Shown here piece after piece: positions 44,161 through 53,775 of a DNA stretch of 64,000 bases. How positions within the stretch are numbered: the stretch's first letter is position 1; each line of letters begins with the position of its first letter. Both the position numbers and the translations under genes were made by a program. A model generated the notes under the pieces. The model worked only from the letters and a program-made list of their open reading frames with translations, was not told where the DNA came from and ran no database searches. This DNA is from GM7GCV1 sp965221105 (GTDB lineage Bacteria > Pseudomonadota > Gammaproteobacteria > Pseudomonadales > GM7GCV1). The stretch lies in contig OZ244871.1 in NCBI GenBank assembly GCA_965221105.1, positions 1,984,001 through 2,048,000 on the forward strand. Reading direction: 5' to 3'.

Positions 44161-44662
44161 GGCTACATTAACCTTGTCCACACACCGCACAAACCCCGCC
44201 GAATCAACCACTTGGCCAACACATCAGCGAAAAATCGAGGGGAAGTTCAGCTTAACAGACAGATGGCCGGCCTTTCCTGCAGACCAACAGTAGCCAGTAG
44301 CTCCGCAGATCTGTATCAATCTCTGGGGGGTGATTGGCAGAAAAAGTGCCGAGATCAAAATATCTGAGCTTATCGATCCGCAGTGAATCCCTCAACTGAT
44401 CCAGTGCTCAAAAGTGGCGACCGCCAGGGGCCAGGTGCGTCCGAATCCTGCCCATACGGTCAACAATCAAGCACATAGAACGATAGAGTGCACTGCCGGC
44501 GGCGCACATCATCGACTCGATTCTGCGCATCGTGCCCTATGATTGAAATTGAAGCCGTATGTGAGCATTTTCTTGGGCCGGTGAGAAATGCTGGCTGATA
44601 TACATTCAATGGCCACCAGAAAGTGGTTGCTCGATTGTGTGAGCTGATCCGGGCGGGTGCCG
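44161..44662. other. Right edge of the accessory island, no gene seen
   Basis: About 500 bases of mixed sequence between the IS1634 stub and darP. I find no supported frame or RNA gene. In relatives pmbA commonly flanks darP; no trace of it is recognisable. Confidence 0.4.
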
Positions 44663-45190
44663 TCATTTCCGGATAACCCGATCGCGCAGATATCGGAACA
44701 GCTTGCGCTGCTGGGCAGGTGCCATGTCGCGTGCTTTCTCCCGCCGGGCGTTGCGTACCAGTGTGCCAAGCTCCTGCCTGTCGGTCTCTGGATAGCTGTC
44801 CAGAATCTCCGCCAACTGTTCGTTGCCGCCCTCCATGAGTCGATCACGCCAGTGTTCGATATGCCTGTGTCGCTGCCGGTCCCTGCGTGCCTGTTTCAGC
44901 CGTGCGTCCAGAAAAGCCCGTATCTGATCGACAAGAACGTCATCCCTGGAGAGCAGCTTGGCCGCCTGACGCAGCTGGCGGTTACGCGCACCGCTGGGTT
45001 TCATGCACGCAATCATTGCTATGGTGTCGTCGAAACTCTCCTGCAGATTCAGTCCTTCCCGTTCGGAGGGCGAGAGCTCAGCAAGGCTGGCGGAAAGTTT
45101 CTGCAGCGCCTTCATGTCGCGCTTGCGCTGCGACTTGCTCGGCAGTGTGTGCGGCGCTTCGCAGCCGTCAATATCCCCGGTGTCACTCAT
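44663..45190 (-). CDS. darP: Ribosome-associated protein DarP (YjgA, DUF615)
   Basis: 175 residues, basic and helical, binding late 50S assembly intermediates. The core SKSQRKRDMKALQKLSASLA, the AKLLSRDDVLVDQIRAFLDA block and the C-terminal RRNARREKA-like and KLFRYLRD elements are typical of DUF615. The start at 45190 (MSDTGDIDG) is preferred to the longer frame. It lies 7 bases after the mgtE stop, in an operon with it. Confidence 0.88.
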   Translation of the reverse strand: MSDTGDIDGCEAPHTLPSKSQRKRDMKALQKLSASLAELSPSEREGLNLQESFDDTIAMIACMKPSGARNRQLRQAAKLLSRDDVLVDQIRAFLDARLKQARRDRQRHRHIEHWRDRLMEGGNEQLAEILDSYPETDRQELGTLVRNARREKARDMAPAQQRKLFRYLRDRVIRK

Positions 45191-45197
45191 CTTCCAG

Positions 45198-46526
45198 CTA
45201 GCCGTAGAACAGTGTCGCCAATCCCAGGAATGACAGGAAGCCAACGATGTCTGTCACTGTAGTCAGTGCCACGCCACCTGCCAAAGCCGGGTCAATCTGC
45301 ATGCGCCTGAGCGCCACCGGAAGCAGGGAACCGGCAAGGGCAGCCGCCACCAGGTTGATGATCATTGCGCTGGCAATGATCAATGCAAGCAGAGCGTCGT
45401 TGAACCACAGGCCGGCAATCAGCGCCACTGCCAGTGCCCAGACCAGGCCGTTCATGGAACCGAGCAGCACTTCACGGTTGACCAGCCAGTTCAGGTTATC
45501 ACGCTGGATATGGCCCAAGGCCATACCGCGAATGACCACCGTCAGGGTCTGGGTACCAGCAACGCCGCCCATGCTGGCGACTATGGGCATCAGAACTGCC
45601 AGGGCAATGACCTTGTCCAGAGTTTCCTGGAACTGGCCAATCACAGTGGATGCAGCCAGTGCAGTCAGCAGGTTGATTCCCAGCCACATCAACCGCCGTG
45701 GGGCGGCACTGAGAATCGGTGTAAAGGTATCTTCATCTTCAGCCAGACCCGCCAGGCTCATCAGGGAATGATCCGCATCGTCGCGGATGACGTCGACTAC
45801 ATCATCAATGGTGATTCGTCCGAGAAGTTTTTGCTCCTCGTCGACAACTGCAGCAGACACGAGGTCCTCCCGCTCAAACAGCAGCGCCACGTCCGAATCT
45901 TTGGTTGATGCCGGAATGCTGTGCTTATCCCGCTCCATCAGTGCATAAACGGGTTCACTCGGGCTGGCCGTCAGCAGCAAGCGCAGCGGAAGTTTGCCGA
46001 TGTAGAGGTTATCCCGGGTCACCACGAATAAACTGGCAGTCATTTCCGGGATATTCTCGTGGCGGCGCAAATAGCGCAGAACAACTTCAACGGTCAGGTC
46101 GGGACGCACCGTGATGGTATCGGTGCTCATCAGACCGCCGGCACTATCCTCTTCGTAGGTCAACACGGATTCGACACGCTGTCGGTCCATGTTGCTCATC
46201 AAATCGAGAATCTCTGCAGTTACCCGATCCGGAAGATGCTGCAGAACATCCGCCAGGTCATCCACATCCCAGCCCTCAGTCAGGGCGGCAACCTCGGAGG
46301 TATCCATTCTGGCGAGCAGGTAGGAACGGACTTCGCCGCTGAGCCGCTGCAACACATCACTTTCGCTATCGGAATCGACGAGTTCCCAGAGCACCTCGCG
46401 CTCGCGTGGAGGACAGGACTCCAGAACCTGAGCGATCTCCCCGGCGTTGAGTCCGCGCAGCAGGCGGCGCACACCTGCCAGTGTACCCGTGTCCAATTCC
46501 TGTAGCAGTGAAGGGATGGACGCCAT
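45198..46526 (-). CDS. mgtE: Magnesium transporter MgtE
   Basis: Mg2+ channel/transporter with an N-terminal helical domain (GLNAGEIAQVLESCPPRERE, ADVLQHLPDRVTAEILDLM), two CBS domains (residues about 130-250, including AGGLMSTDTITVRPDLTVEV) and five membrane helices (LPVALRRMQIDPALAGGVAL near the end). The cytosolic domains close the pore at high Mg2+. The start is uncertain: ATG at 46526 (MASIPSLLQEL) matches the family best; in-frame ATGs at 46568 and 46598 add up to 24 residues. In relatives mgtE is next to npr; here a type II secretion operon separates them. Confidence 0.9.
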   Translation of the reverse strand: MASIPSLLQELDTGTLAGVRRLLRGLNAGEIAQVLESCPPREREVLWELVDSDSESDVLQRLSGEVRSYLLARMDTSEVAALTEGWDVDDLADVLQHLPDRVTAEILDLMSNMDRQRVESVLTYEEDSAGGLMSTDTITVRPDLTVEVVLRYLRRHENIPEMTASLFVVTRDNLYIGKLPLRLLLTASPSEPVYALMERDKHSIPASTKDSDVALLFEREDLVSAAVVDEEQKLLGRITIDDVVDVIRDDADHSLMSLAGLAEDEDTFTPILSAAPRRLMWLGINLLTALAASTVIGQFQETLDKVIALAVLMPIVASMGGVAGTQTLTVVIRGMALGHIQRDNLNWLVNREVLLGSMNGLVWALAVALIAGLWFNDALLALIIASAMIINLVAAALAGSLLPVALRRMQIDPALAGGVALTTVTDIVGFLSFLGLATLFYG

Positions 46527-46598
46527 ACATAAGCTCGTTTTGTTGAGAAGGCCTTCTGTTCCGGTCATGACCACCGAAAGCGGCACAAGTGTAATCAC

Positions 46599-47583
46599 TC
46601 GCAGACAAAAAAAGTAGCGAGTCTTGGTAGCCGCCGATGCTTTTTACCAATCTGTCTGTTGCAGCACTGAGGTTGGAGGAAATATGAAAAAACCGGGATT
46701 GGCGGCAGCATCTGCAGGGGTGTATCCGGCCGCACTCATCGTCGCATCCCGGGAGGTTTTCTCTCCGCCACCCCGCACCTTTGGGACATCTGGGGTGGAA
46801 CAGTCTCTGTGGCAGTTTGTATACCAGGGTTGCACCAGCTGATTCCGGAGTACAACATCTTCCTGTTTCCGGCATACAGGCCGCATGGTTGATTGGTGTC
46901 AGCCATACAGCAGTCAGTTGTGCTGCCGGATGAGCGCGCCCTGACGGCTGCCAGAGGACATGGTATTGGCAACGCCCCGTTGCGGGTGACCGTCAGGATG
47001 TTGAGCGGTGCGCTGTGTTCAGACTAAGGCCTGCGGCCAATCAACTGCAGCTGGCGAGACTGTGTGCTTCCTTCTTCATCGCATGCTGGTTTTTTCTGTA
47101 CTCTGCCGGACAGAGTGAGCCATGCCACCGGGGCGGGGCAGAGCCTTGAAGAGCGCCAGAGACCCGGTGAACACATGGCGCTGAGGGTCTCGGCACAGGG
47201 CTAGAGGTAATCGGCCACGCGCATGTTCAACATCTCCTGAGTCTTGTGCCACAGCAGGTCGACATCCTTTTCTGTGTGGTGTGTGCGGTCGATCTCCCAA
47301 GCGTTCGGCAACCCTCTCCAGAAATCATCTGTTTGAATGGGAATCAGAGTTGAGGTGCAGCCGCCCGTTGTAACCTGTTGGTCACCTTTCCGTCGCAGAA
47401 TCCCCAGAGTACAGCTGGTCTCGGATCGCACTCCGGTATGGTTTCATGGACCCGCACCGTTCCGGCCAGGCCGCGGGCACAGATCCGGTGGCTATTTTCA
47501 AGGCACAGTTGTGCAGCTGTATTACACTACCGCCCCATCCACTGATATTGTTCCGATGATCAGAACGTGAGAACGCATTCATC
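46599..47583. other. About 1 kb between mgtE and gspE, mostly decayed sequence
   Basis: A good ribosome site (TTGGAGGAAAT) stands before an ATG at 46684 on the plus strand, opening MKKPGLAAASAGVYPAALIV, but the frame ends at 46842 and after a shift continues as VAVCIPGLHQLIPEYNIF. This looks like a small exported-protein gene broken by a frameshift. On the minus strand 47201-47380 reads DDFWRGLPNAWEIDRTHHTE and ends DLLWHKTQEMLNMRVADYL, probably the C-terminal piece of another lost gene. Neither is identified. Confidence 0.35.
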
Positions 47584-49122
47584 ATGAATCAGCCGCATAC
47601 GGACAGTGCCAGCGATCCGGCACATGATCGCAGCGATCAGGCCGCGAGCCCAGGCGCGGGAGATTCGGGTGAGCAGCCTATGGACCTGCTGCCCTATGAA
47701 TTTGCGCGTGACCAACAGGTGCTTTTTGATCCGGCGAGCAAACACCTGTTTATTGGCCCGGATGCGCCCGTCAGTGCCCTGTCTGAAGTGCGCCGCTGGG
47801 CGCAGGATATTCGCAAGTCAGAGCTTGTCTCGGGGGAGAATTTTGCCGAGAACCTGCGGCGGCTGTATGCCGGGCAGAGAGGGTCCTCAGCATCGGTCAT
47901 GGCGGACATTCAAGAGTTTGTCGATCTGGAGGCTACAGCAGAGGAGGTTGAGGAAGCCGATCTGCTGGAGGATGACGAAGCCCCCATAATTCGCCTGTTG
48001 AATGCGATTCTGGCCGAGTCTCTCAAAGAGAAGGCCTCCGATATCCATATTGAACTCTACGAATCTGAATCGAGAGTGCGTTTTCGGCTCGACGGAGTAT
48101 TGCGCACGGTACTCAACCCATCAGTGCACATAGCGCCGCTGCTGGTCTCACGGATCAAGGTCATGGCGAAATTGGACATCGCTGAAAAACGTCTGCCCCA
48201 GGATGGTCGCATGACAGTCCGGCTCGGCGGGCGCAGCATCGACATGCGGGTGTCGACCATGCCCGCCGCCTATGGTGAACGGGTGGTGTTGCGCCTGTTG
48301 GATAAAAATGCCGGTCAGCTCAGCGTCGATGATCTCGGAATGTCCAGTGCGACCAGAGACCGCATGGCCAGCTTGATTGAGCGGCCACACGGGATAATCC
48401 TGGTCACTGGGCCGACGGGCTCGGGCAAGACCACCACGCTCTATGCTGCGCTGCAGCAACTGGATCGCCAACAGCGCAATATTATGACCGTCGAAGACCC
48501 GGTGGAGTACGATCTGCCGGGTATCAGCCAGACCCAGATCAACCTGCGTGCCGGCATGACCTTCGCACGTGGGCTCAGGGCCATCCTGCGTCAGGATCCC
48601 GACGTCATCCTGATTGGAGAGATCCGCGATAAGGAAACGGCAGAGATAGCCACCCAGGCCAGCCTGACCGGACACTTGGTCCTGTCTACCCTGCATACCA
48701 ATACCGCAGCCGGCGCCGTCACCCGGCTGCAGGATTTGGGTGTGGACAGTTTTCTGCTTTCCTCCACGCTCCGGGGGGTGCTGGCTCAGCGTCTGGTGCG
48801 CCGACTCTGCTCAGAGTGCAAGGAACACAGGGCGCCCGATGTCGTGGTACGGGACAAGCTGGGTACAGGTGCGAATCAGCACATCTGTGTGCCAAGGGGT
48901 TGTGAGCAGTGCAACTTCACCGGGTTTGAGGGCCGTCAGGGTGTGTTTGAGCTGGTTCTGATCGACGGAGAGATGCAGAAGCTTATGCATGACGACGCGG
49001 GAGAACTGGAGATTGAAGAGTGTTTCCGTCGCCAGGTACCCAGCATGATCGAGGCCGGTTTCGAACTTGTGCGCCGGGGCATGACCACCCTGGAAGAAGT
49101 GTTGAAAGTGACGAGTGTCTAG
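47584..49122 (+). CDS. gspE: Type II secretion ATPase GspE
   Basis: 512-residue cytoplasmic hexameric ATPase that powers pseudopilus assembly. Walker A is GPTGSGKTTTLYAALQQL, the Asp box and Walker B are IMTVEDPVEYDLPGISQTQI and DPDVILIGEIRDKETAEIA, and the His box is LVLSTLHTNTAAGAVTR. The tetracysteine zinc motif is CSECK ... CEQCNF, present in GspE and PilB. First gene of a fourteen-gene operon. Confidence 0.95.
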   Translation: MNQPHTDSASDPAHDRSDQAASPGAGDSGEQPMDLLPYEFARDQQVLFDPASKHLFIGPDAPVSALSEVRRWAQDIRKSELVSGENFAENLRRLYAGQRGSSASVMADIQEFVDLEATAEEVEEADLLEDDEAPIIRLLNAILAESLKEKASDIHIELYESESRVRFRLDGVLRTVLNPSVHIAPLLVSRIKVMAKLDIAEKRLPQDGRMTVRLGGRSIDMRVSTMPAAYGERVVLRLLDKNAGQLSVDDLGMSSATRDRMASLIERPHGIILVTGPTGSGKTTTLYAALQQLDRQQRNIMTVEDPVEYDLPGISQTQINLRAGMTFARGLRAILRQDPDVILIGEIRDKETAEIATQASLTGHLVLSTLHTNTAAGAVTRLQDLGVDSFLLSSTLRGVLAQRLVRRLCSECKEHRAPDVVVRDKLGTGANQHICVPRGCEQCNFTGFEGRQGVFELVLIDGEMQKLMHDDAGELEIEECFRRQVPSMIEAGFELVRRGMTTLEEVLKVTSV

Positions 49123-49137
49123 ACGCCAGCCGCAGCT

Positions 49138-50361
49138 ATGCCCACCTACCAGTACTCCGCCTATGACCGCTCTGGAAAACAGCATTCCGGTTCGCTGACT
49201 GCTGAAACTGAACGCCAGGTGCGTCGTGCGCTCAAAGACCAGCACCTTTTTCCGGCTTCAATCAAGCCAGCTCGCTCTCCTGCCCGGGGTCGTGGACCCA
49301 CATTCAGACGACCAGGCTTTTTGAGCCGTGTCAACAATTTTGAAGTGGCGCTGATCCTGCGTCAGCTGGGCGTGCTGATTAATTCGGGGCTCCCGCTGGA
49401 AGATTCCCTGAAGCTCATTCTTGAGCAGGCCGACACTGCTCGACAGAAAGCATTGCTCGAAGGATGGCGTGTGGACATCATGGAGGGACGCAGTTTGTCG
49501 TCAGCCATGCGACGTTCTCGTTTTCAGCTCCCCGAAGCGGTCATTGCCGGTGTTGGAGTCGGCGAGGAAACCGGCCATCTGCACGGCGTGCTGATGCGCA
49601 TGGCTGATGAACTGGAGACCGGTGCGGCGAACCGCCAGGCGTTCAGACGTGGGCTGGCGTATCCCGTGACTCTGGTGGTGTTTTCGATTGTAGCTGTCAG
49701 CGTTATGATGGTATGGGTCGTTCCCAAGATTACCCGGGTATTCGTCAGCGCACGTGCCGAGTTGCCCCTGGTGACCAAGCTGGTGGTGGCGTTGAGCGGC
49801 TTTGTTCAGGCCTACGGTGGATATATGGCGCTGATGACCGCTGCGCTGCTTGCCGGTTTTCACATCTGGAATAGAAACCCGGATCGCCGGCGTGTCTGGC
49901 ATCACTATCAGCTCAGCCTGCCCGGATTCGGAAACTGGGTGCGTATGGCAAATGTTGCAGACTGGGCGCGCAGTCTTGGCGCACTTCTCGGCAGTGGCGT
50001 ACCAGTCCTGGTGGCTTTGCATATCTCCTCCTCGGTGATGACCAATCTGCATCTGCGTTGGCAGATGGAACAGGTGACCGAACGGGTTCGGCGCGGCAGC
50101 AGTCTGCACCAGGCCGTCAGGGAAGAGTCGGCTGGGAGCGGTTTTCTGCTGCACATGATCGGGAGCGGAGAGGCATCGAGTGAACTCGATACCATGCTGG
50201 CGCGCATTTCGGACTATTACAGTGCACGGCTCGGGGCATCCGTAGATACCTTCCTGAAGCTCATGAATCCAGTGCTGATCGTCAGCATGGGCATTGTAAT
50301 TCTGGTGATTGTCGCCGCGGTCATGCTCCCGATTGTGCAAATGAATGAAATGGTTACCTAG
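49138..50361 (+). CDS. gspF: Type II secretion inner-membrane platform protein GspF
   Basis: 407 residues with two T2SSF domains and three membrane helices (YPVTLVVFSIVAVSVMMVWV; MALMTAALLAGFHIW; LIVSMGIVILVIVAAVMLP). It starts MPTYQYSAYDRSGKQHSGSL, the family N-terminus, and ends IVQMNEMV. It anchors GspE and the GspC/L/M complex. 15 bases after gspE. Confidence 0.94.
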   Translation: MPTYQYSAYDRSGKQHSGSLTAETERQVRRALKDQHLFPASIKPARSPARGRGPTFRRPGFLSRVNNFEVALILRQLGVLINSGLPLEDSLKLILEQADTARQKALLEGWRVDIMEGRSLSSAMRRSRFQLPEAVIAGVGVGEETGHLHGVLMRMADELETGAANRQAFRRGLAYPVTLVVFSIVAVSVMMVWVVPKITRVFVSARAELPLVTKLVVALSGFVQAYGGYMALMTAALLAGFHIWNRNPDRRRVWHHYQLSLPGFGNWVRMANVADWARSLGALLGSGVPVLVALHISSSVMTNLHLRWQMEQVTERVRRGSSLHQAVREESAGSGFLLHMIGSGEASSELDTMLARISDYYSARLGASVDTFLKLMNPVLIVSMGIVILVIVAAVMLPIVQMNEMVT

Positions 50362-50384
50362 GCTACAGTGCATAGATAAACGAT

Positions 50385-50879
50385 ATGAACATAGACCAAC
50401 AAACACAGGGAACAGCTGGACGGGGATTGCATGCATTGAACTCGGCTGATGCGAATAGAACACCTCGGCGTCAGCGCGGATTTACCCTGATCGAGGTGAT
50501 GGTGGTGATTGTCATCATCGCCCTCATGGGTGCCATTGTGGTCCCGACTGTATTTAGCAGGGTACAGCAAGCTGAAGAAGTGCGCGCTGCGCAGGATATT
50601 CGCGCCATTGAGGCCGCACTCAAGATGTACCGCCTGGACAATTTCGATTATCCCGCCCAGTCCGAAGGTCTGGGCGCACTGATGACTGCACCTGGTTCGG
50701 CACGCAACTGGCGCGGTCCCTACCTGGAATCGGTTCCTGAGGACCCCTGGGGACGACCCTACCGCTACGCCTACCCGGGAGCCCACGGAAAGGAGATGGA
50801 AATCTTTACCTTTGGACGGGACGATCTGGCAGGTGGCGAGGGTTCGGATGCGGACTGGGGAAGCTGGAATATCAAATAA
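50385..50879 (+). CDS. gspG: Major pseudopilin GspG
   Basis: Prepilin with cleavage at RQRG/FTLIEVMVVIVIIALM. The body has the GspG features RAAQDIRAIEAALKMYRLDN, YPAQSEGLGALM and PEDPWGRPYRYAYPG and ends SDADWGSWNIK, the calcium-binding C-terminus. The leader of about 32 residues is longer than usual. Forms the main shaft of the pseudopilus. Confidence 0.94.
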   Translation: MNIDQQTQGTAGRGLHALNSADANRTPRRQRGFTLIEVMVVIVIIALMGAIVVPTVFSRVQQAEEVRAAQDIRAIEAALKMYRLDNFDYPAQSEGLGALMTAPGSARNWRGPYLESVPEDPWGRPYRYAYPGAHGKEMEIFTFGRDDLAGGEGSDADWGSWNIK

Positions 50880-50924
50880 CCTCTGTACCCCTGGGTATTG
50901 GCTGTGGGACTGTGGCTGACTGAC

Positions 50925-51485
50925 ATGCACGTTTTTACCAGGCACTCTGGTCTCCATCGCAGCCGGCAGCCAACACTGTCCCCGCGAGGGTTTACCCTGT
51001 TTGAAATCCTGGTGGTGCTGGTAGTTATTGCCCTGGCTTCAGCCATCACTGTGCTGGGCTTTGGCCAGCTGGCTGAGCGCCGCCAGGATGCAGCGGCGAC
51101 CGACCTTATGGCTTGGCTGCGCGCTGCAGCAGATACTGCCGTGTTCCAGAACATGTTGGTCGGCGTTGCGCAGCAGGATAATGCCCAAGAGCTGTTTCTT
51201 ATGGCCTTTTATCAGGATGACTGGTATCGGCTCAGTCTGGAAGAAACGCTGGTGCTCAATTCTGAAACCCGCCTGGATTGGTCACCCGCGCTTCTCGGCA
51301 ACCGTGAATTCCCGGTCCGTTCGGAATCCGCCAGTGATAGCCCCAACCCCTACCTGGTTTTTATGCCGTCCGGTGAAATCGTCCCCGAGGGCGAGATTGG
51401 TATCATGCACGGAGAAAACCTTCGTGCGCGTATCTGGTGGGACGATGAACACGAACTCCAGTTCAGTTGGCAGTTGGGCCGGTGA
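50925..51485 (+). CDS. gspH: Minor pseudopilin GspH
   Basis: 186 residues from the ATG at 50925; a TTG at 50898 would add nine. Cleavage site SPRG/FTLFEILVVLVVIALA. Short N-terminal helix AERRQDAAATDLMAWLRAA, then the beta-rich domain with a typical LLGNREFPVR. It overlaps gspI (GTGA). Confidence 0.85.
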   Translation: MHVFTRHSGLHRSRQPTLSPRGFTLFEILVVLVVIALASAITVLGFGQLAERRQDAAATDLMAWLRAAADTAVFQNMLVGVAQQDNAQELFLMAFYQDDWYRLSLEETLVLNSETRLDWSPALLGNREFPVRSESASDSPNPYLVFMPSGEIVPEGEIGIMHGENLRARIWWDDEHELQFSWQLGR

Positions 51486-51895
51486 GACTCGTGAGAGGTT
51501 CCCTGCACGTCCGGCTGTCTCTGGATACTGGGTTTACCCTGCTTGAGGTTCTTGTTGCCCTGGTCATTCTCGGGATTGTGCTCACGGGGCTGTTTGTCGG
51601 GATTCAGTCCCAGGTAGATAACCGCTACCGGTTGCAGCAACGGTACCTGGCACAGTCGGTTGCCTGGAACAGGTTGCTGGAACAGTACCAGATTATTGAG
51701 AAATGGGCACCGCGCAGTGATGCCCTCGGCGAGCGCGTCGGCGAGACTGAGGTGTTGGGGCAGCAATTGTACTGGAGACTGGATGTGCGGGAGACCTTTG
51801 GCGAGAACTTTTATCGCTATGAAACCCAGGTCTACCAGAAGCCGACAGGCGAGGATGCTGCCGGTTCCCTGGTGGCCTACCTGGTGGTGGAGTAA
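51482..51895 (+). CDS. gspI: Minor pseudopilin GspI
   Basis: GTG at 51482 overlaps the gspH stop by 4 bases and is chosen for that reason. The leader ends DTG/FTLLEVLVALVILGIVLT, then QQRYLAQSVAWNRLLEQYQI with the GspI-like Asn. Small tip-complex protein with J and K. Confidence 0.85.
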   Translation: MRLVRGSLHVRLSLDTGFTLLEVLVALVILGIVLTGLFVGIQSQVDNRYRLQQRYLAQSVAWNRLLEQYQIIEKWAPRSDALGERVGETEVLGQQLYWRLDVRETFGENFYRYETQVYQKPTGEDAAGSLVAYLVVE

Positions 51896-51898
51896 GGG

Positions 51899-52606
51899 GT
51901 GATGCCGGTGCACAGCAGGTACCGTTCGCCTGAAAACGAGCCTCACCATCGGTCCGGTTTTACCCTGATTGAGATTCTGGTTGCGCTGGTGATTTTTGCC
52001 GTCTTGTCGGTTCTTGGATATCAGGGGCTGACCGCAGTGGTGAATTACAGCGAGCGCACCCGCACGGACTATGAGGAGCACAATCAGCTGCATCGGGCTA
52101 CGGTGATTCTGATGCAGGATTTACTGCACCTGAGAGCCCGCACAGTCCGCGACCGGCTCGGGGGACGCCTGCGTGCCTACGATACCTCAGACCAGGATTA
52201 CGAAATCACCTTTACCCGCGGCGCACTGCCGTCCATTGTCGGCAGTAGTCTTGGGGGCATGCAGCGGGTTGGCTATTCGGTCTCGGAGGAGAACCAGCTA
52301 CTTCGTTGGGTATGGCCAACGCTCGATGCATTTGGACAGAATCAGCCGGATGCTCGGGTGTTGCTTGATTCAGTAAAGCGTGTCGAGTTTTTTCAGCTCA
52401 ATGCCCGCAATGAATTTGAACAGAATTGGCCCCCGCTGAATGAAACCCTGGCACCGGATGAGCTGCCGCGAATGATTCGCATGGAGATCGAAATGGAAAA
52501 CGGAATGCGGTTGACGCGTCTGTTACCCGGTGCCCAGACAGTGCCGGGTGGTTCGTCGCCCGATATCCCGGGTGAAACAGACCCCGACAACGAGCAGGAC
52601 CAGTGA
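51899..52606 (+). CDS. gspJ: Minor pseudopilin GspJ
   Basis: 235 residues from GTG 51899 (ATG 51902 is equally possible). Prepilin site HHRSG/FTLIEILVALVIFAVL, then LGYQGLTAVVNYSERTR and the conserved DLLHLRARTVRD. An acidic C-terminal tail (SSPDIPGETDPDNEQDQ). Its TGA overlaps the gspK GTG. Confidence 0.9.
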   Translation: MMPVHSRYRSPENEPHHRSGFTLIEILVALVIFAVLSVLGYQGLTAVVNYSERTRTDYEEHNQLHRATVILMQDLLHLRARTVRDRLGGRLRAYDTSDQDYEITFTRGALPSIVGSSLGGMQRVGYSVSEENQLLRWVWPTLDAFGQNQPDARVLLDSVKRVEFFQLNARNEFEQNWPPLNETLAPDELPRMIRMEIEMENGMRLTRLLPGAQTVPGGSSPDIPGETDPDNEQDQ

Positions 52607-53754
52607 TTGCGGCTGCGGTCACTCAGCCCCGGATTGTGGCCCAGAGTGGAATGGCGCTTGTTGTTACCTTGATTATGGTCGTTGTGATGCTTCTGGTCAT
52701 GGCGTCGATCACCTATCAGCAGCAACTGGATTTCAAGCGCAGCTCTCAGGCGCTGCTCGCCGATCAGGTACTGCTGTTGGCGTTGAGTGGAGAAAGCTGG
52801 TCCCGAAAAATCCTGCGCGATGATGCGCGGGAGAATCAGATCGACTCCCACAAGGACGGTTGGGCACAGGTCATTCCGGTTTTGCCAGTTGAGGGTGGGA
52901 GCCTGACTGGGTGTCTGATTGACCTGCAAAGTCGCTACAATCTGAACAATTTGGGTGCCTACACACAGGCATCATTTGAAAGTGACCTCAGCAGCCCTGC
53001 GGCCAGCCAGGTTGGCGTCTACCTCAATCTCCTGGCACTGCTCGAACGGGAGTCCGGCGATGAGCGGGCTGCCGTGATTGTGGACTGGATTGATACCGAC
53101 ACTGCGCCTGTTGCCAGCGGCGGGGCGGAGGACCAGGATTATTCGATTGAAACACCGGCACGTCTGGCAGCAAATCACGCACTGGTCGATCTGAGCGAAC
53201 TGGTTGCAATTCGTGGTTACAGTGCAGCGGATCTGGCCGCCATGCGACCTTATGTTACCGCGCTGCGGTCACCTACGGACATCAATATCAACACGGCATC
53301 GCGCACTGTACTGCGTGCCCTCATGGCCGGTTTCGACGCGTACCTGGTTGATGCAGTGATCGAGAACCGACCCTACGACACAGTCAACGATTTCTATAAC
53401 TTTGCCGCCGCTGAGACCGGGTATATGACGGTCGGAGAACTGACGCAGCAGGTGCCGCCAAGCCTGATCGGGGTCTCCAGCAAATTTTTTGAACTCAACG
53501 CACGGGTGGAGCTGGCTGGCACCCAGATGGGGTTGCGCTCAGTTCTGTATCGCCCGGAATCTGGCGAAGTCAGGACACTGACACGGACTTTCGAGTATAT
53601 TCCGCGGTTGGAAACGGAAGATGGGCAGAGTGACCCGGTGGCATCACCCTGTCATCAGCCCGTCCAATTACGACAGCCCGATGGACAGCCCGATGCCAGC
53701 AGTCTTCTGGTGGGCCGCGCCGATCAGAAAAGCCCGGCTTCCGAGCGGCTCTGA
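52603..53754 (+). CDS. gspK: Minor pseudopilin GspK (tip)
   Basis: 383 residues from GTG 52603. Hydrophobic start ALVVTLIMVVVMLLVMASIT after a short leader, with SG/MALVV as the likely cleavage site; GspK lacks the Glu5 of other pseudopilins, as here. A large body contains CLIDLQSRYNLNNLGAY, VDWIDTDT with PARLAANHALVDLSELVAIR, and TDININTASRTVLRALM. It caps the pseudopilus. Confidence 0.92.
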   Translation: MIAAAVTQPRIVAQSGMALVVTLIMVVVMLLVMASITYQQQLDFKRSSQALLADQVLLLALSGESWSRKILRDDARENQIDSHKDGWAQVIPVLPVEGGSLTGCLIDLQSRYNLNNLGAYTQASFESDLSSPAASQVGVYLNLLALLERESGDERAAVIVDWIDTDTAPVASGGAEDQDYSIETPARLAANHALVDLSELVAIRGYSAADLAAMRPYVTALRSPTDININTASRTVLRALMAGFDAYLVDAVIENRPYDTVNDFYNFAAAETGYMTVGELTQQVPPSLIGVSSKFFELNARVELAGTQMGLRSVLYRPESGEVRTLTRTFEYIPRLETEDGQSDPVASPCHQPVQLRQPDGQPDASSLLVGRADQKSPASERL

Positions 53755-53775
53755 GGGCCTATACGAGCAGAGACT

